27,764 nt of DNA from Lachnospiraceae bacterium UBA3282 (GCA_002361735.1 DETS01000051.1:1-27764), one strand, 5' to 3'; shown: positions 8,059 to 16,711, numbered from the stretch's first letter. Notes: generated by a model not told the origin, from the letters alone. Numbers and translations are program-made.

Positions 8059-9435
8059 TTAGCTGTTCTCCTTCATGTTATTTACCATTTCCTTAAACCG
8101 CTTACCCCTGACCTCGTAGTTGGGAAACATCCCCCAGCTCGCACAGGCGGGCGAGAGCAGTACCGCGTCCCCGGGCTGCGCCTTCTCCACGCAGATTGCA
8201 AACGCTTCCTCAAAACTGTCTGCCAACACGATGTCTGTCAAGCCGTGGCGTCTTGCGCAGTCCGCAATCTTCTCCCTCGTCTGCCCGATCAGCACCAGAC
8301 ATTTGACCTTGCCGTCAAAGGCCTCGATCCACTCATCATATTCGCTCTGTTTATCATACCCGCCGCCGATCAGCACCGTCGGGCGGTCCATTGCCCGGAT
8401 TCCCTGAATCGCCGCGTCCGGGTTGGTTCCCTTGGAATCATTATAAAAATCAATGCCGCGCTTCGTTGCCACAAATTCGATCCTGTGCTCTACAGGCGAA
8501 AAGTCTTTGATCACGGAAAGAATCGTCTCCATCGGCACGCCCATTGCCTGCGTGACCGCCATCGCCGCCATCACGTTCTCCGCGTTGCATACTCCCTTCA
8601 GCTTCATCTCGCGGACGTTCATCAGCCGCTCGCTTACGCCGTCCTTTGCCTGAAAGATTTCCTCCCCTTCCAGATAAAAACCGTCGGCAAGCCGCCTTTT
8701 TGAGGAAAACCACACCACCGTGGCAGGGCAGCGAGTACCAAATTCTTTTGTGTACTCATTCTCGTAATTTAATACGCATGTTTCCGTTTTTGTCTGGTTT
8801 TTGCAGACAGATTCCTTCGCCGCCGCATAATTTTCCATGGTATGATGACGGTTTAAGTGATCCGGCGTGATATTTAGAATCGCGGAAACCTTAGGACAAA
8901 AACGCTCGATGGTCTCTAACTGAAAACTGCTGATCTCCGCTACCGTCACAGTCTCCTGCGTGGAAGCAAGCGCCGTCAGCGTGTAAGGATTCCCGATATT
9001 GCCCACCACATCCACATGTTCGCAGACCGCCGCCATGATCTCCCCCACCAGCGTGGTGGTGGTGGTCTTCCCGTTGGTACCCGTGATAGCGATCACAGAG
9101 CCGTTTCCAATCTCATAAGCAAGCTCGATCTCCCCCCAGATCTTCACCCCTCTGGCACGAAATTCTTCCACAAACGCCGTATCCGTAGGCACGCCGGGAC
9201 TCAAGACCAGAAGCTCAACATCCGCCTTCTGCGTCTCTGAAAGCTTGCCAAGCACAATCTCTGCCGTAATTCCCGGTTTCAGTTTTGCCTGCACTTCCTC
9301 TATCGTCAGTTTCTCATTTTCATCAAATAAAAGCGGCTTCGCCCCCGCATGATACAAGGCTTCCACAGCCCCGATCCCGCTGATGCCGGAACCCACCACC
9401 AGAACTTTTTTCCCTTTTAAAAACGATGCTTCCAT
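8059..9435 (-). CDS. murD: UDP-N-acetylmuramoylalanine--D-glutamate ligase (MurD)
   Basis: MurD is the cytoplasmic ATP-dependent ligase that adds D-glutamate to UDP-MurNAc-L-alanine. The N-terminal Rossmann motif VLVVGSGISGIGAVEAL, the Mur ligase P-loop GTNGKTT near 119-125, NITPDHLNRH near 188-197 and the C-terminal DSKGTNPDA are all visible. I chose the ATG at 9433-9435, which overlaps the mraY stop as TAATG, because a GGGGG ribosome binding site is correctly spaced from it. The ATG two codons earlier is too close, and the longest frame runs far into mraY. The predicted length is 458 aa. The overlap implies translational coupling with mraY. Confidence 0.96.
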   Translation of the reverse strand: MEASFLKGKKVLVVGSGISGIGAVEALYHAGAKPLLFDENEKLTIEEVQAKLKPGITAEIVLGKLSETQKADVELLVLSPGVPTDTAFVEEFRARGVKIWGEIELAYEIGNGSVIAITGTNGKTTTTTLVGEIMAAVCEHVDVVGNIGNPYTLTALASTQETVTVAEISSFQLETIERFCPKVSAILNITPDHLNRHHTMENYAAAKESVCKNQTKTETCVLNYENEYTKEFGTRCPATVVWFSSKRRLADGFYLEGEEIFQAKDGVSERLMNVREMKLKGVCNAENVMAAMAVTQAMGVPMETILSVIKDFSPVEHRIEFVATKRGIDFYNDSKGTNPDAAIQGIRAMDRPTVLIGGGYDKQSEYDEWIEAFDGKVKCLVLIGQTREKIADCARRHGLTDIVLADSFEEAFAICVEKAQPGDAVLLSPACASWGMFPNYEVRGKRFKEMVNNMKENS

Positions 9436-10394
9436 TACCATACCCCCATCAGCGCAATCAGGCACAGCAGCGCCGTCACGATTGAAAATACTGCCACCAC
9501 TCTGGTCTCCGACCAGCCGCAGAGCTCAAAATGATGATGGATCGGCGCCATCTTAAAGATCCTCTTCCCGCCCGTCATCTTAAAATACGACACCTGTAAA
9601 ATAACCGACACAACCTCCAGCAGATAGATGAAGCCTACGATTGCGATAAAAATCGGCATCTGCATCATATAAGCTGCCGCCGCCACAAAACCGCCCAGCG
9701 CCAGAGAACCGGTATCTCCCATAAAGACGCTTGCCGGATGCACATTGAACAGAAGGAACCCCAAAAGAGCGCCCACCACCGCACAGGTGATCGGCTCGAT
9801 TCCGCTGTCCGTCCCGATCGCCACCACCGTAAAGAAGGTTGCCACCAACACTGTCACAGAGCTTGCCAGTCCGTCCAGACCGTCCGTAAAATTGGTGCCG
9901 TTCACCGTACCGATGACAATAAAAAACAGAATCGGGATATTCCACCAGCCAAAGTCCAGATAGGTTCCATCCAAAAACGGCACCTTCATTTCCAGCGTCA
10001 CATCCGTATCATGCAGCAGATAATAGACAAAAATCCCTGTCACCACCACCTGCAGTCCAAATTTCTGCCAGGCTCTAAGCCCCATGGAGCGTTTTAGGAC
10101 CACTTTGATATAGTCGTCCAGAAATCCTACCAGCCCAAAACCCATCGTGAGAAACAGAACCGGAATGATGCCCGGATAGTCGCGCACAAAAAGCAGGGAG
10201 GCCGCCACCACACTGATCAAGATGAGGATGCCGCCCATGGTAGGGGTACCGTTTTTTTTCAGATGGCTCTCCGGTCCCTCCGTCCGCTCCGTCTGCCCCA
10301 CTTTAAGACGCCTTAAAAACGGAATCACTACCGGTCCCAGAAATACGCTGATTGCAAAGGAGACCATTACGGAAATTAGAATAACACTGTTCAT
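9435..10394 (-). CDS. mraY: Phospho-N-acetylmuramoyl-pentapeptide transferase (MraY)
   Basis: MraY is an integral membrane enzyme that moves phospho-MurNAc-pentapeptide onto undecaprenyl phosphate to give lipid I. It has 319 aa and about ten membrane helices. The catalytic Asp pair is in LDDYIKV (93-94). NFTDGLDGLAS lies near 168-178, FMGDTGSLA near 224-232 and the APIHHHFEL histidine cluster near 283-291. The ATG at 10394 follows GAGGG. A 198-bp gap with structured sequence separates it from the upstream PBP gene. No murE or murF is present between them, unlike in the B. subtilis cluster. Confidence 0.97.
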   Translation of the reverse strand: MNSVILISVMVSFAISVFLGPVVIPFLRRLKVGQTERTEGPESHLKKNGTPTMGGILILISVVAASLLFVRDYPGIIPVLFLTMGFGLVGFLDDYIKVVLKRSMGLRAWQKFGLQVVVTGIFVYYLLHDTDVTLEMKVPFLDGTYLDFGWWNIPILFFIVIGTVNGTNFTDGLDGLASSVTVLVATFFTVVAIGTDSGIEPITCAVVGALLGFLLFNVHPASVFMGDTGSLALGGFVAAAAYMMQMPIFIAIVGFIYLLEVVSVILQVSYFKMTGGKRIFKMAPIHHHFELCGWSETRVVAVFSIVTALLCLIALMGVW

Positions 10395-10592
10395 TCTTGC
10401 CCTCTTTTATATCTAATCATCTTATAATGCTACGGATTGTTCCGCTGTTTCACAGCTCTCACAATCCTACAAATATTCGGAATCCGCCCTATTGGGCTTC
10501 TTCCTCATATTTGGCGGGTCTCAAGGTCAAAAGTCTTATCATGCGAGCATGAACGTCTTTTAACTTTTCGCCCCTGGTATCATTTCATTGTA
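10395..10592. other. Structured intergenic region between the second PBP gene and mraY
   Basis: There is no gene here. On the minus strand, in transcription order, I see a hairpin with TCATG-CTCG-CATGA (near 10535-10550), the inverted pair CCGCC/GGCGG enclosing GCCC-AATA-GGGC (near 10482-10517), and the GCTGTGAAACAGC stem-loop (near 10436-10469). No poly-T tail follows any of them and no clear promoter is visible, so read-through into mraY is likely. Confidence 0.5.
10436..10469 (-). repeat. Second copy of the GCTGTGAAACAGC stem-loop
   Basis: On the minus strand GGATTGT and ACAATCC form an outer 7-bp stem around the inner hairpin GCTG-TGAAA-CAGC. The inner 13 bases are identical to those at 3248-3260, while the outer stem sequence is completely different but still paired. 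It lies in the leader of mraY. Confidence 0.5.
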
Positions 10593-12323
10593 CTACATTT
10601 CCTCCAAATAGGGAAGGATGTTTTCAAAGAGCTGTTTGACCACGGGCGCCGCGATCTGTCCGCCGTAGTAGGTTCCCTGCGGATTATGGATGATTGCCAA
10701 TGCCAGGACCTGCGGGTCCTCCGCCGGCGAAAACCCCAGAAAGGAAGCGATATATCTGCCGCTTCCCCGAGGCAGGGTCTGACTGGTAGCTGTCTTTCCG
10801 CCCACACGGAACCCTTCCACGGCACCGTTTCTGCCGCTCCCGTCGGCTACCACCTGCTCTAAGATATAGCGCATGGTCTCGGAAGTCTCCGCCGACACCA
10901 CATCATTTCTCACCGGATAGGTGAAGGACCGGCTGTCCGTTCCGTCCGCCGTGACCGCCCGCACCGCGAAATGCGGCGTGATGCGTCTGCCGCCGTTTAC
11001 AATGGATGCCGCCGTGGTAGCAAGCTGGATGGGCGTGATCTGAAAGGATTGCCCGAAAGAGATGGTCGCCAGCTCCACCGGTCCGATATTCTCCATCTTG
11101 TGCATGATCGTGCCCGCCTCTCCCGGCAGGTCGATTCCCGTCTTATCCAGAAGTCCAAACTGCCTGAAATAAGAGTAAAACCGTTCCACCCCGATCCGTA
11201 ATCCCACCGTGATAAAGACGGGATTGCAGGAGTTCATGGTGCCCTGCACAAAATCTTCCGCACCGTGGCCGCCAACCTTGTGGCAGCGGATCTTTCGATC
11301 CTCCACCATGATGAAGCCCGGACAGCTGAACGTGTCTGTCGTCTTTACCGCGCCGGATTCCAAGCCCGCCGCTGCCGTAATGATCTTAAAAGTAGAACCG
11401 GGTTCATAGGTATCGTTGATGCAGCCGTTCCTCCACATGGCGTTTAAGAGTTCCTGCCGCTTCTTTTCGGAAAAAGCCGAAGCATCCATGCCGTTTGGCA
11501 GAGTGTAGGGATTGTTTAAGTCAAATTCCGGAACATCCACCATCGCTAAGATTTCCCCATTTTGCGGATTCATCACCAGAATGGAAACCCGATCGGCTTC
11601 CTTGGTCTCCATCGTCTGTAAGGCAAGCTGGGTGGCATAACTTTGGATATTGATATCCAGGCTGACATAGAGATCTCTGCCGCTCACCGGCTCTACCCGC
11701 TCCTCTCCCTCCTCGTCCTGCTCCACGCCCTTAGCGTCCGTCACCGTTAAGATGGTTCCCGCTTCTCCTTTCAGATATTCCTCGTAAATCACTTCCAACC
11801 CGATGATGCCCTGATTGTCCCCGCCCGTAAAACCGAGCGCTTTGGACGCAAGTGTTCCGTAAGGATAATAGCGTTTATAATCCTCATCCACCTTGACCCC
11901 GTCAAGCGCTTTTGCCCTGATGGCATCCCCCGTCGCTTTGTCTACATTGCTCTTGATCTTTTCAATGGAGGAGTTTTTTTCTACCCGCTTTCTGATATAT
12001 TCCTCCGATAACCCCAGCTCGTCAGAGAGAACCGCCACCACCTCGTCCGCATTTTTGATCTGGCTGTGAATGACGGACACCGTACAGACCGTCTTATTAT
12101 CTGCGAGAATCTTGCCGTTTGCATCTATGATGCGTCCTCTTGCCGCCTTGATGCTGCGTTCCCTCTCATGCAGTTCCCTTGCTTTCATACTGTAATATTC
12201 GGACTGAAAGACCATCAGATAAAAAAGCCTTGCGGCAAGCCCCGCAAAAACCAGCGCACACAGAAAAAAAACGGTCACCGTCTTACTCCTGTGATAGGTC
12301 TTGTGGCTCATCCTGTTTTCCAT
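10593..12323 (-). CDS. Class B penicillin-binding protein, SpoVD-position transpeptidase with KTA motif
   Basis: This is a D,D-transpeptidase, anchored by one N-terminal membrane helix (about 17-40), that cross-links peptidoglycan outside the membrane. A PBP dimerisation domain begins at ERSIKAARGRIIDANGKILA. The transpeptidase domain has the SxxK serine in EPGSTFK (near 310-313) and SCN near 365-367. The third motif reads KTA (GGKTATSQ, near 510-512) instead of KTG. The length is about 576 aa with no PASTA domain. The ATG at 12323 and an immediately preceding TTG are both possible starts, with GAGG 8-11 bases upstream. It follows another class B PBP, as spoVD follows pbpB in B. subtilis. The KTA motif may alter beta-lactam binding; that is an inference. 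Confidence 0.93.
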   Translation of the reverse strand: MENRMSHKTYHRSKTVTVFFLCALVFAGLAARLFYLMVFQSEYYSMKARELHERERSIKAARGRIIDANGKILADNKTVCTVSVIHSQIKNADEVVAVLSDELGLSEEYIRKRVEKNSSIEKIKSNVDKATGDAIRAKALDGVKVDEDYKRYYPYGTLASKALGFTGGDNQGIIGLEVIYEEYLKGEAGTILTVTDAKGVEQDEEGEERVEPVSGRDLYVSLDINIQSYATQLALQTMETKEADRVSILVMNPQNGEILAMVDVPEFDLNNPYTLPNGMDASAFSEKKRQELLNAMWRNGCINDTYEPGSTFKIITAAAGLESGAVKTTDTFSCPGFIMVEDRKIRCHKVGGHGAEDFVQGTMNSCNPVFITVGLRIGVERFYSYFRQFGLLDKTGIDLPGEAGTIMHKMENIGPVELATISFGQSFQITPIQLATTAASIVNGGRRITPHFAVRAVTADGTDSRSFTYPVRNDVVSAETSETMRYILEQVVADGSGRNGAVEGFRVGGKTATSQTLPRGSGRYIASFLGFSPAEDPQVLALAIIHNPQGTYYGGQIAAPVVKQLFENILPYLEEM

Positions 12324-12332
12324 CAATAGAGA

Positions 12333-12388
12333 AACCTCACAAAAGGGATTACTACAATTTATTATCCTTTCCGTGAGGTTATTCTCAC
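12333..12388 (-). promoter_or_regulatory. Possible alternative RNA hairpins covering the PBP ribosome binding site
   Basis: In the 71-bp gap between the two PBP genes, the segment AACCTCAC (minus strand, 12373-12380) can pair with GTGAGGTT (12333-12340), which contains the downstream ribosome binding site. The segment GTGAG at 12384-12388 can instead pair with CTCAC at 12373-12377. The two helices exclude each other. No poly-T follows. This is a pattern only; regulation is inferred. Confidence 0.3.
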
Positions 12389-12394
12389 TTCCCG

Positions 12395-14674
12395 TTATTC
12401 TGTTCCTTCCGCTTCTCCCTCAGAGGGTGTTCCGCCTGGTGTGTCGGGCTCCGGCGTCTCTCCCAAAAGACTGCCGCCCACTACCGTACCAAGCTCCGGA
12501 TCCACATATGCGCCTGTCTCGGGATCTACCAGATATCCTGTTTCGGGATCCAGCGGAAAGTTCTTCCATGATTCATCCCGCTCGGGTGGTTCTTCCGTCT
12601 GCTCCTCGCTGCCTTCTTCGCCTTCTTTTCCTTCCTTTGGCGTCTCGCCGTCTTCTGCGCCCTCCTCGGTCTCCGGGTCAATCGGATTACCTTCCTCGTC
12701 AAGTGCAGGTTCCTCCGTCCCCTGCGGTGTTCGAATCTGAATCTCCAACTGTTCCAATTCCTCCCGCTCCGCATCGGAAAGTTCTTCCGTCATAAAGATA
12801 TTCAGATACGGCAGCACCTCCGTCAAAACTTTTTTGACAATTCCCGTCGCATGTCTCGCATTGTCCTGAATTGCCACATTGGGTCTGTCCACCACCACAT
12901 AGATGGCAATCTGCGGATCATCCGCCGGTGCATAGCCCATAAATGAGACCACATATTCCCCATTCTTTCTGGGCAGCGTCTCCGCCGTTCCCGTCTTGCC
13001 ACCGATCATATACCCCGCAGGCCTCGCCGTCTTTCCCGTTCCGAACTCCCCGGTCACTACCGTATTACAATATTCTAAGATAGTGTCGCTGGTGGAGGGC
13101 GATATGGTCTGTTTCAAGAGTCTGGGCTCAATATTCTCAATCGTCGCCCCGTCCGCGGTTGTGATGCGGGACGCCAGATGAGGCGCATAGTAATTGCCGC
13201 CGTTGATCAGAGAGCAGAATCCCGTAATCATCTGAATCATGGTGGCGTTAAAGCTCTGTCCGAAGGAATTGGTGGCAAGGTCCGTCATGCCGATATTGCT
13301 TTTGTTAAAAACCATGCTTGCCGTGCGCGCCTCGCCCGCCAGATCAATATTTGTCTTTAAACCAAAGCCAAAGGTATGCTGATAGTCCACAAACTGATTC
13401 TTTCCCAAAGCGAAAGCAACATTCATCAGGACCACGTTACAGGAACGCTCGATTCCCTGCTGCACCGTGAGCACGCCGTCTCCGTAAGTCTGATGGCACT
13501 TGATGTCGTGTTCTCCCACATGAAGCATCCCTTCGCAAAGATACGTTTCATTCCCCGTAATGGCGCCGCTCTCCAGTGCCGCCGCCACTGTGAAAGGCTT
13601 AGCCACAGACCCCGGCTCATAGGAATCCGCGATGCAGAAATTTTTCCACAGAGCGTTCAGATGCTGGTACATGACCTGATCGTCCATCTCATCCAAAGTT
13701 TCCTGTGTCACGACCTCCCCGCTCACTTTTTTGCCGTCCTTATCAAGAAGCGGCATGCCCAAAAGGTTTTCCGTATTTCTGACATCATTCAAATCAAAGT
13801 CGGGATAGCTTGCCATCGCAAGGATACCCGCTGTATCCACATCCATAATGACGCAGCCAAGATTCTGCGCGCCGTTGCCGGGTCTTGCATTATCCTTGTA
13901 CTCCTCGTTATATGCCCGCAGATATTTCTCCACAATGGTTTGAATATTGGCGTCTATGGTAAGCTGGATGTTGTTGCCGTCCCTGGCTGCAATGGTGGTG
14001 CGCTCCAGCGTCGAATCGTCATTCAGATAGCCGTACTCTCTGCCGTTTGTACCGCTCAGGATTTCGTTGTAATACTCCTCCAGCCCATAGGTCCCCGCAT
14101 TATCTCCCGTGGTAAATCCGATCACATCACAGGCAAGCCGCCCGTTCGGGTACTCTCTCTTGTATTCATCTTCAAACCAGACGCCTTTTACGTTTCCCCC
14201 CTGTTCCTCATCCGCGCAGAAATCCTCAAACGCGGTCTTTTCCTCATAGCCCACCCGCTTTGCCATCACATAATAAGAGGAATCCGGATGAGAAGCGATA
14301 TAGCTTCTCACCGTGCCGGCATCAATCCCAAAAAAACGGTTCAGCGCGCTTAAGGTAGGCTCCAGATAATCCTCCTTGCGAAGCAGGAGCTTCGTATCAA
14401 GGATCACATTGTATACCTTATTGCTTGCCGCCAGAACCGTACCGTTTGCATCCACAATCTCGCCGCGTTTAAAGGGAATGATCACAGAGTCATATTCCTG
14501 ATGTGATAACACCTGTTTTTTATACTCCTCACCATTATCCCGGTTGATCAGAAACAACCGAACGGAAAGTCCCACAAAAGCCGCCAGTATAAAAAGGAAC
14601 AATACCAGCAGCTTTTTCTGCATTTTGATTGTAAATTTTATGACATCGCTTCGTTTTTTTCTTTGTCCGCTCAA
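12395..14674 (-). CDS. Class B penicillin-binding protein (FtsI/PbpB-like) with long acidic C-terminal tail
   Basis: This is a septal D,D-transpeptidase, the presumed partner of FtsW. One membrane helix is at about 20-43, followed by the PBP dimerisation domain. In the transpeptidase domain the SxxK serine is in EPGSVAK (356-359), SCN is at 411-413 and KTGT is at 560-563. At 759 aa it is longer than typical FtsI because of a tail from about residue 630. The tail is dominated by Glu/Asp/Pro/Gly and includes three 8-residue repeats (DPETGYLV, DPETGAYV, DPELGTVV; 709-732). No PASTA domains are present. The TTG start at 14672-14674 has AGGTGA five bases upstream and lies 12 bp after ftsL. Its position matches pbpB of B. 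subtilis. Confidence 0.94.
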   Translation of the reverse strand: MSGQRKKRSDVIKFTIKMQKKLLVLFLFILAAFVGLSVRLFLINRDNGEEYKKQVLSHQEYDSVIIPFKRGEIVDANGTVLAASNKVYNVILDTKLLLRKEDYLEPTLSALNRFFGIDAGTVRSYIASHPDSSYYVMAKRVGYEEKTAFEDFCADEEQGGNVKGVWFEDEYKREYPNGRLACDVIGFTTGDNAGTYGLEEYYNEILSGTNGREYGYLNDDSTLERTTIAARDGNNIQLTIDANIQTIVEKYLRAYNEEYKDNARPGNGAQNLGCVIMDVDTAGILAMASYPDFDLNDVRNTENLLGMPLLDKDGKKVSGEVVTQETLDEMDDQVMYQHLNALWKNFCIADSYEPGSVAKPFTVAAALESGAITGNETYLCEGMLHVGEHDIKCHQTYGDGVLTVQQGIERSCNVVLMNVAFALGKNQFVDYQHTFGFGLKTNIDLAGEARTASMVFNKSNIGMTDLATNSFGQSFNATMIQMITGFCSLINGGNYYAPHLASRITTADGATIENIEPRLLKQTISPSTSDTILEYCNTVVTGEFGTGKTARPAGYMIGGKTGTAETLPRKNGEYVVSFMGYAPADDPQIAIYVVVDRPNVAIQDNARHATGIVKKVLTEVLPYLNIFMTEELSDAEREELEQLEIQIRTPQGTEEPALDEEGNPIDPETEEGAEDGETPKEGKEGEEGSEEQTEEPPERDESWKNFPLDPETGYLVDPETGAYVDPELGTVVGGSLLGETPEPDTPGGTPSEGEAEGTE

Positions 14675-14686
14675 AAAATCACCTGC

Positions 14687-15145
14687 TTAGTCTTTCCTCG
14701 GAATCTCCGCCATCTGCTTCACATAATCGCTGTTCTCGCTGGCAAAGGAGATGATCTGTCCCTCTTTTGCGTACTGCATGCCCAGCTCCTGGATCGCGAT
14801 CCGCCTGATTTCCTCCAGATCCACACTGCTGCTGATTCTGCTGTAATTTTCCTCGTTCGCAACCTTGAGTCCATTAAGCTGCCTCTCCAGCGCCGCGATA
14901 TGCTTTACGCTGTTTGTAATATCCGACTGCAGCCCGATATAATACACCAGAATGATGCCCGCGCTTACCAAAGCCGCGCATAAAAACAGAACATAGCCCG
15001 CGCTCATATGTTTCGCCCGCTCCCTGTTCTTTCTCACACTGTTGCTGACCCTCTTTTGAGGTCTCTCAGGCATCTGTCTGACAGGCTGTGCCTTCCTGAC
15101 CGTATTCCCCTGTACATAATATGCGTTCTGCCTTGTCGTCTTCAT
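14687..15145 (-). CDS. ftsL: Cell division protein FtsL-like
   Basis: This is a small bitopic divisome protein of 152 aa. A basic, proline-containing cytoplasmic tail of about 48 residues leads to one membrane helix (GYVLFLCAALVSAGIILVYYI). A short extracytoplasmic coiled coil follows (ITNSVKHIAALERQLNGLK). The conserved-type segment DLEEIRRIAIQELGMQYAKEGQII is typical of FtsL/DivIC proteins. The ATG at 15145 has GAGGGG ten bases upstream, and rsmH ends 24 bp before it. The symbol rests on architecture and on its position between rsmH and the PBP genes. Confidence 0.85.
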   Translation of the reverse strand: MKTTRQNAYYVQGNTVRKAQPVRQMPERPQKRVSNSVRKNRERAKHMSAGYVLFLCAALVSAGIILVYYIGLQSDITNSVKHIAALERQLNGLKVANEENYSRISSSVDLEEIRRIAIQELGMQYAKEGQIISFASENSDYVKQMAEIPRKD

Positions 15146-15169
15146 TTCAATGCTACCCCTCTATCTATC

Positions 15170-16105
15170 CTATCCTTTTTCAAACACCCTGAGTTTCGCG
15201 CTCCCTGCTCTCTTATTCTCCGCAATTTCTGCTTCCGATGGGAGAATCGGTTTCCTTGTCACCACTCGCCCCTGTGATACCTTGCCGCAGACACACATTG
15301 GAAAGTCCGGCGGGCAGGTGCAGGGGTTTTCATTTTTGCGAAAGGCTGTTTTAACGATCCGATCTTCCAGTGAATGAAAGGTGATTACACAAAACCTCCC
15401 GCCCGGATTCAGAAGGGCTGTCAGCCCGTCCAAAGAATCCTGCAGCACTTCCAGCTCCCTGTTGCATGCAATCCGTATCGCCTGAAACGTCCTTTTGGAA
15501 GGATGTCCTCCCACGGCACGCATTTTTGCCGGAATCGCCGCCTTTATGATTTCATTTAATTCCCCCGTTGTCTCGATAGGCTTGTCCTGCCTGACTGCCG
15601 CAATATGCTTCGCAATATTCTTCGCAAATTTTTCCTCACCGTAGTCCCTGATCATGCGGTACAGCTCTGCCTCAGAATAACCGTTGATGATGTCTCTTGC
15701 GCTCAGTGCCTGTCTTCTGTCCATCCGCATATCCAGCGCCGTATCATATCGATAAGAAAATCCTCTTTCCTCTTTGTCAAGCTGATAAGAAGAAACCCCT
15801 AAGTCAAGCAGAATGCCGTCCACTTTGGTGATTCCGAGACTGCTTAAAACCTGCGGTGCGTTCACATAGTTATCACGAATTAACGTCACCCTTTCCCGGT
15901 AAGGGAAAAGTCTCTCTCCTGCCGCCGCTATCGCATCCTCATCCTGATCGATACCGATCAGCCGTCCGCCCTCCGTCAACCGCTTTGCCACCTCACAGGC
16001 ATGTCCGCCGCCGCCCAGCGTGCCGTCCAGATACGTACCGGACGGTTTGACGTTCAGATTTTCTATCGTCTCTGCAAGGAGCACCGAGGTGTGGTGAAAT
16101 TCCAT
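15170..16105 (-). CDS. rsmH: 16S rRNA (cytosine(1402)-N(4))-methyltransferase RsmH
   Basis: RsmH (MraW) methylates N4 of C1402 in the 16S rRNA decoding centre using S-adenosylmethionine. The protein opens with EFHHTSVLLAETIENL. It has the SAM-binding loop DGTLGGGGHA near residue 28-37, then ILLDLGVSSYQLD and FCVITFHSLEDRIVK near the end, all characteristic of the family. I chose the ATG at 16105 (311 aa, the usual size) because GAGGAAAG precedes it. A TTG ten codons upstream has no better site. It is the second gene of the operon, 48 bp after mraZ. Confidence 0.96.
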   Translation of the reverse strand: MEFHHTSVLLAETIENLNVKPSGTYLDGTLGGGGHACEVAKRLTEGGRLIGIDQDEDAIAAAGERLFPYRERVTLIRDNYVNAPQVLSSLGITKVDGILLDLGVSSYQLDKEERGFSYRYDTALDMRMDRRQALSARDIINGYSEAELYRMIRDYGEEKFAKNIAKHIAAVRQDKPIETTGELNEIIKAAIPAKMRAVGGHPSKRTFQAIRIACNRELEVLQDSLDGLTALLNPGGRFCVITFHSLEDRIVKTAFRKNENPCTCPPDFPMCVCGKVSQGRVVTRKPILPSEAEIAENKRAGSAKLRVFEKG

Positions 16106-16153
16106 CTTATCTTTCCTCATCATCCGGTCTTGCAAACCCGCGCTTTCAAAGTT

Positions 16154-16585
16154 CTATATCCCAAGTCCGAGTTCAGCCATGTGTTCCGCGATCTCATCCA
16201 TATCGTCAAATGCCGCGGTATCCTCAAACCGCTCTTTGCCCCAGATTTCAATCCTGCTGCCTACGCCCACGAGCACCACGTCCTTTTGCAGCGCCGCGAA
16301 CTCCCGCAGGACATTGGGAATCAGGATGCGCCCCTGCTTATCCACTTCCGCTTCTGTCGCTCCTGCCAGGAAAAAACGTACAAACTGTCTGGCTTCCTTA
16401 TTGGTAATGGGCAGGGTTCTCAATTTTTCTTCAAAGAGCTTCCACTCCTCGTTATCATACACAAACAGGCAGCCGTCCAAACCCTTGGTCACTACAAAAA
16501 AATCTCCCAACAGCTCCCGAAACTTAGACGGAACGATCAGCCTGCCCTTTGCATCGATTGTGTGATTGTATTCTCCCATGAACAT
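16154..16585 (-). CDS. mraZ: Transcriptional regulator MraZ
   Basis: MraZ is a ring-forming AbrB-like DNA-binding protein that controls its own dcw operon. At 143 aa it has two tandem SpoVT-AbrB-type repeats. The first, MFMGEYNHTIDAKGRLIVPSKFRE, contains the DxKGR element, and the second contains EVDKQGRILIPNVLRE. I chose the ATG at 16585 because it gives the family-typical MFMGEYNH start, with AGGGTGA six bases upstream. A TTG two codons earlier overlaps that site. It heads the operon, and an array of MraZ boxes lies 60-120 bp upstream. Confidence 0.97.
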   Translation of the reverse strand: MFMGEYNHTIDAKGRLIVPSKFRELLGDFFVVTKGLDGCLFVYDNEEWKLFEEKLRTLPITNKEARQFVRFFLAGATEAEVDKQGRILIPNVLREFAALQKDVVLVGVGSRIEIWGKERFEDTAAFDDMDEIAEHMAELGLGI

Positions 16586-16635
16586 CCGCAATCACCCTGC
16601 CCGCAGGTACTTTGTACACTACGCTTTCTCCGGTT

Positions 16636-16705
16636 AAAAGTGGTCTGCCACGAAAAGAGAGGTTCTGCCACTTTATACCACTTCACTCCACTTTTCACCA
16701 CTTTT
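16636..16705 (-). promoter_or_regulatory. MraZ-box array (autoregulatory operator)
   Basis: On the minus strand AAGTGG-containing boxes repeat exactly every 10 bp, with box cores starting (plus coordinates) at 16698, 16688, 16678 and 16668. The next in-phase position is skipped, and a degenerate fifth box (CGTGGCA) sits at 16648. An inverted AAAAGTGG lies at 16636-16643. Short GTGG-type or AAAGTG-type repeats with a 10-bp period are the known MraZ binding sites. The array begins just downstream of the -10, where bound MraZ would block transcription start. Confidence 0.88.
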
Positions 16706-16711
16706 AATCCC

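Noticed and set aside
13376..14353. 325-codon plus-strand frame opposite the FtsI-like PBP gene
   Set aside because: It lies wholly inside a well-supported gene and shows no family motif, which fits chance openness of a GC-richer antisense frame.
16586..16591. TTG start for mraZ, giving two extra residues
   Set aside because: It touches the AGGGTGA ribosome binding site, and the ATG at 16585 gives the family-typical N-terminus.
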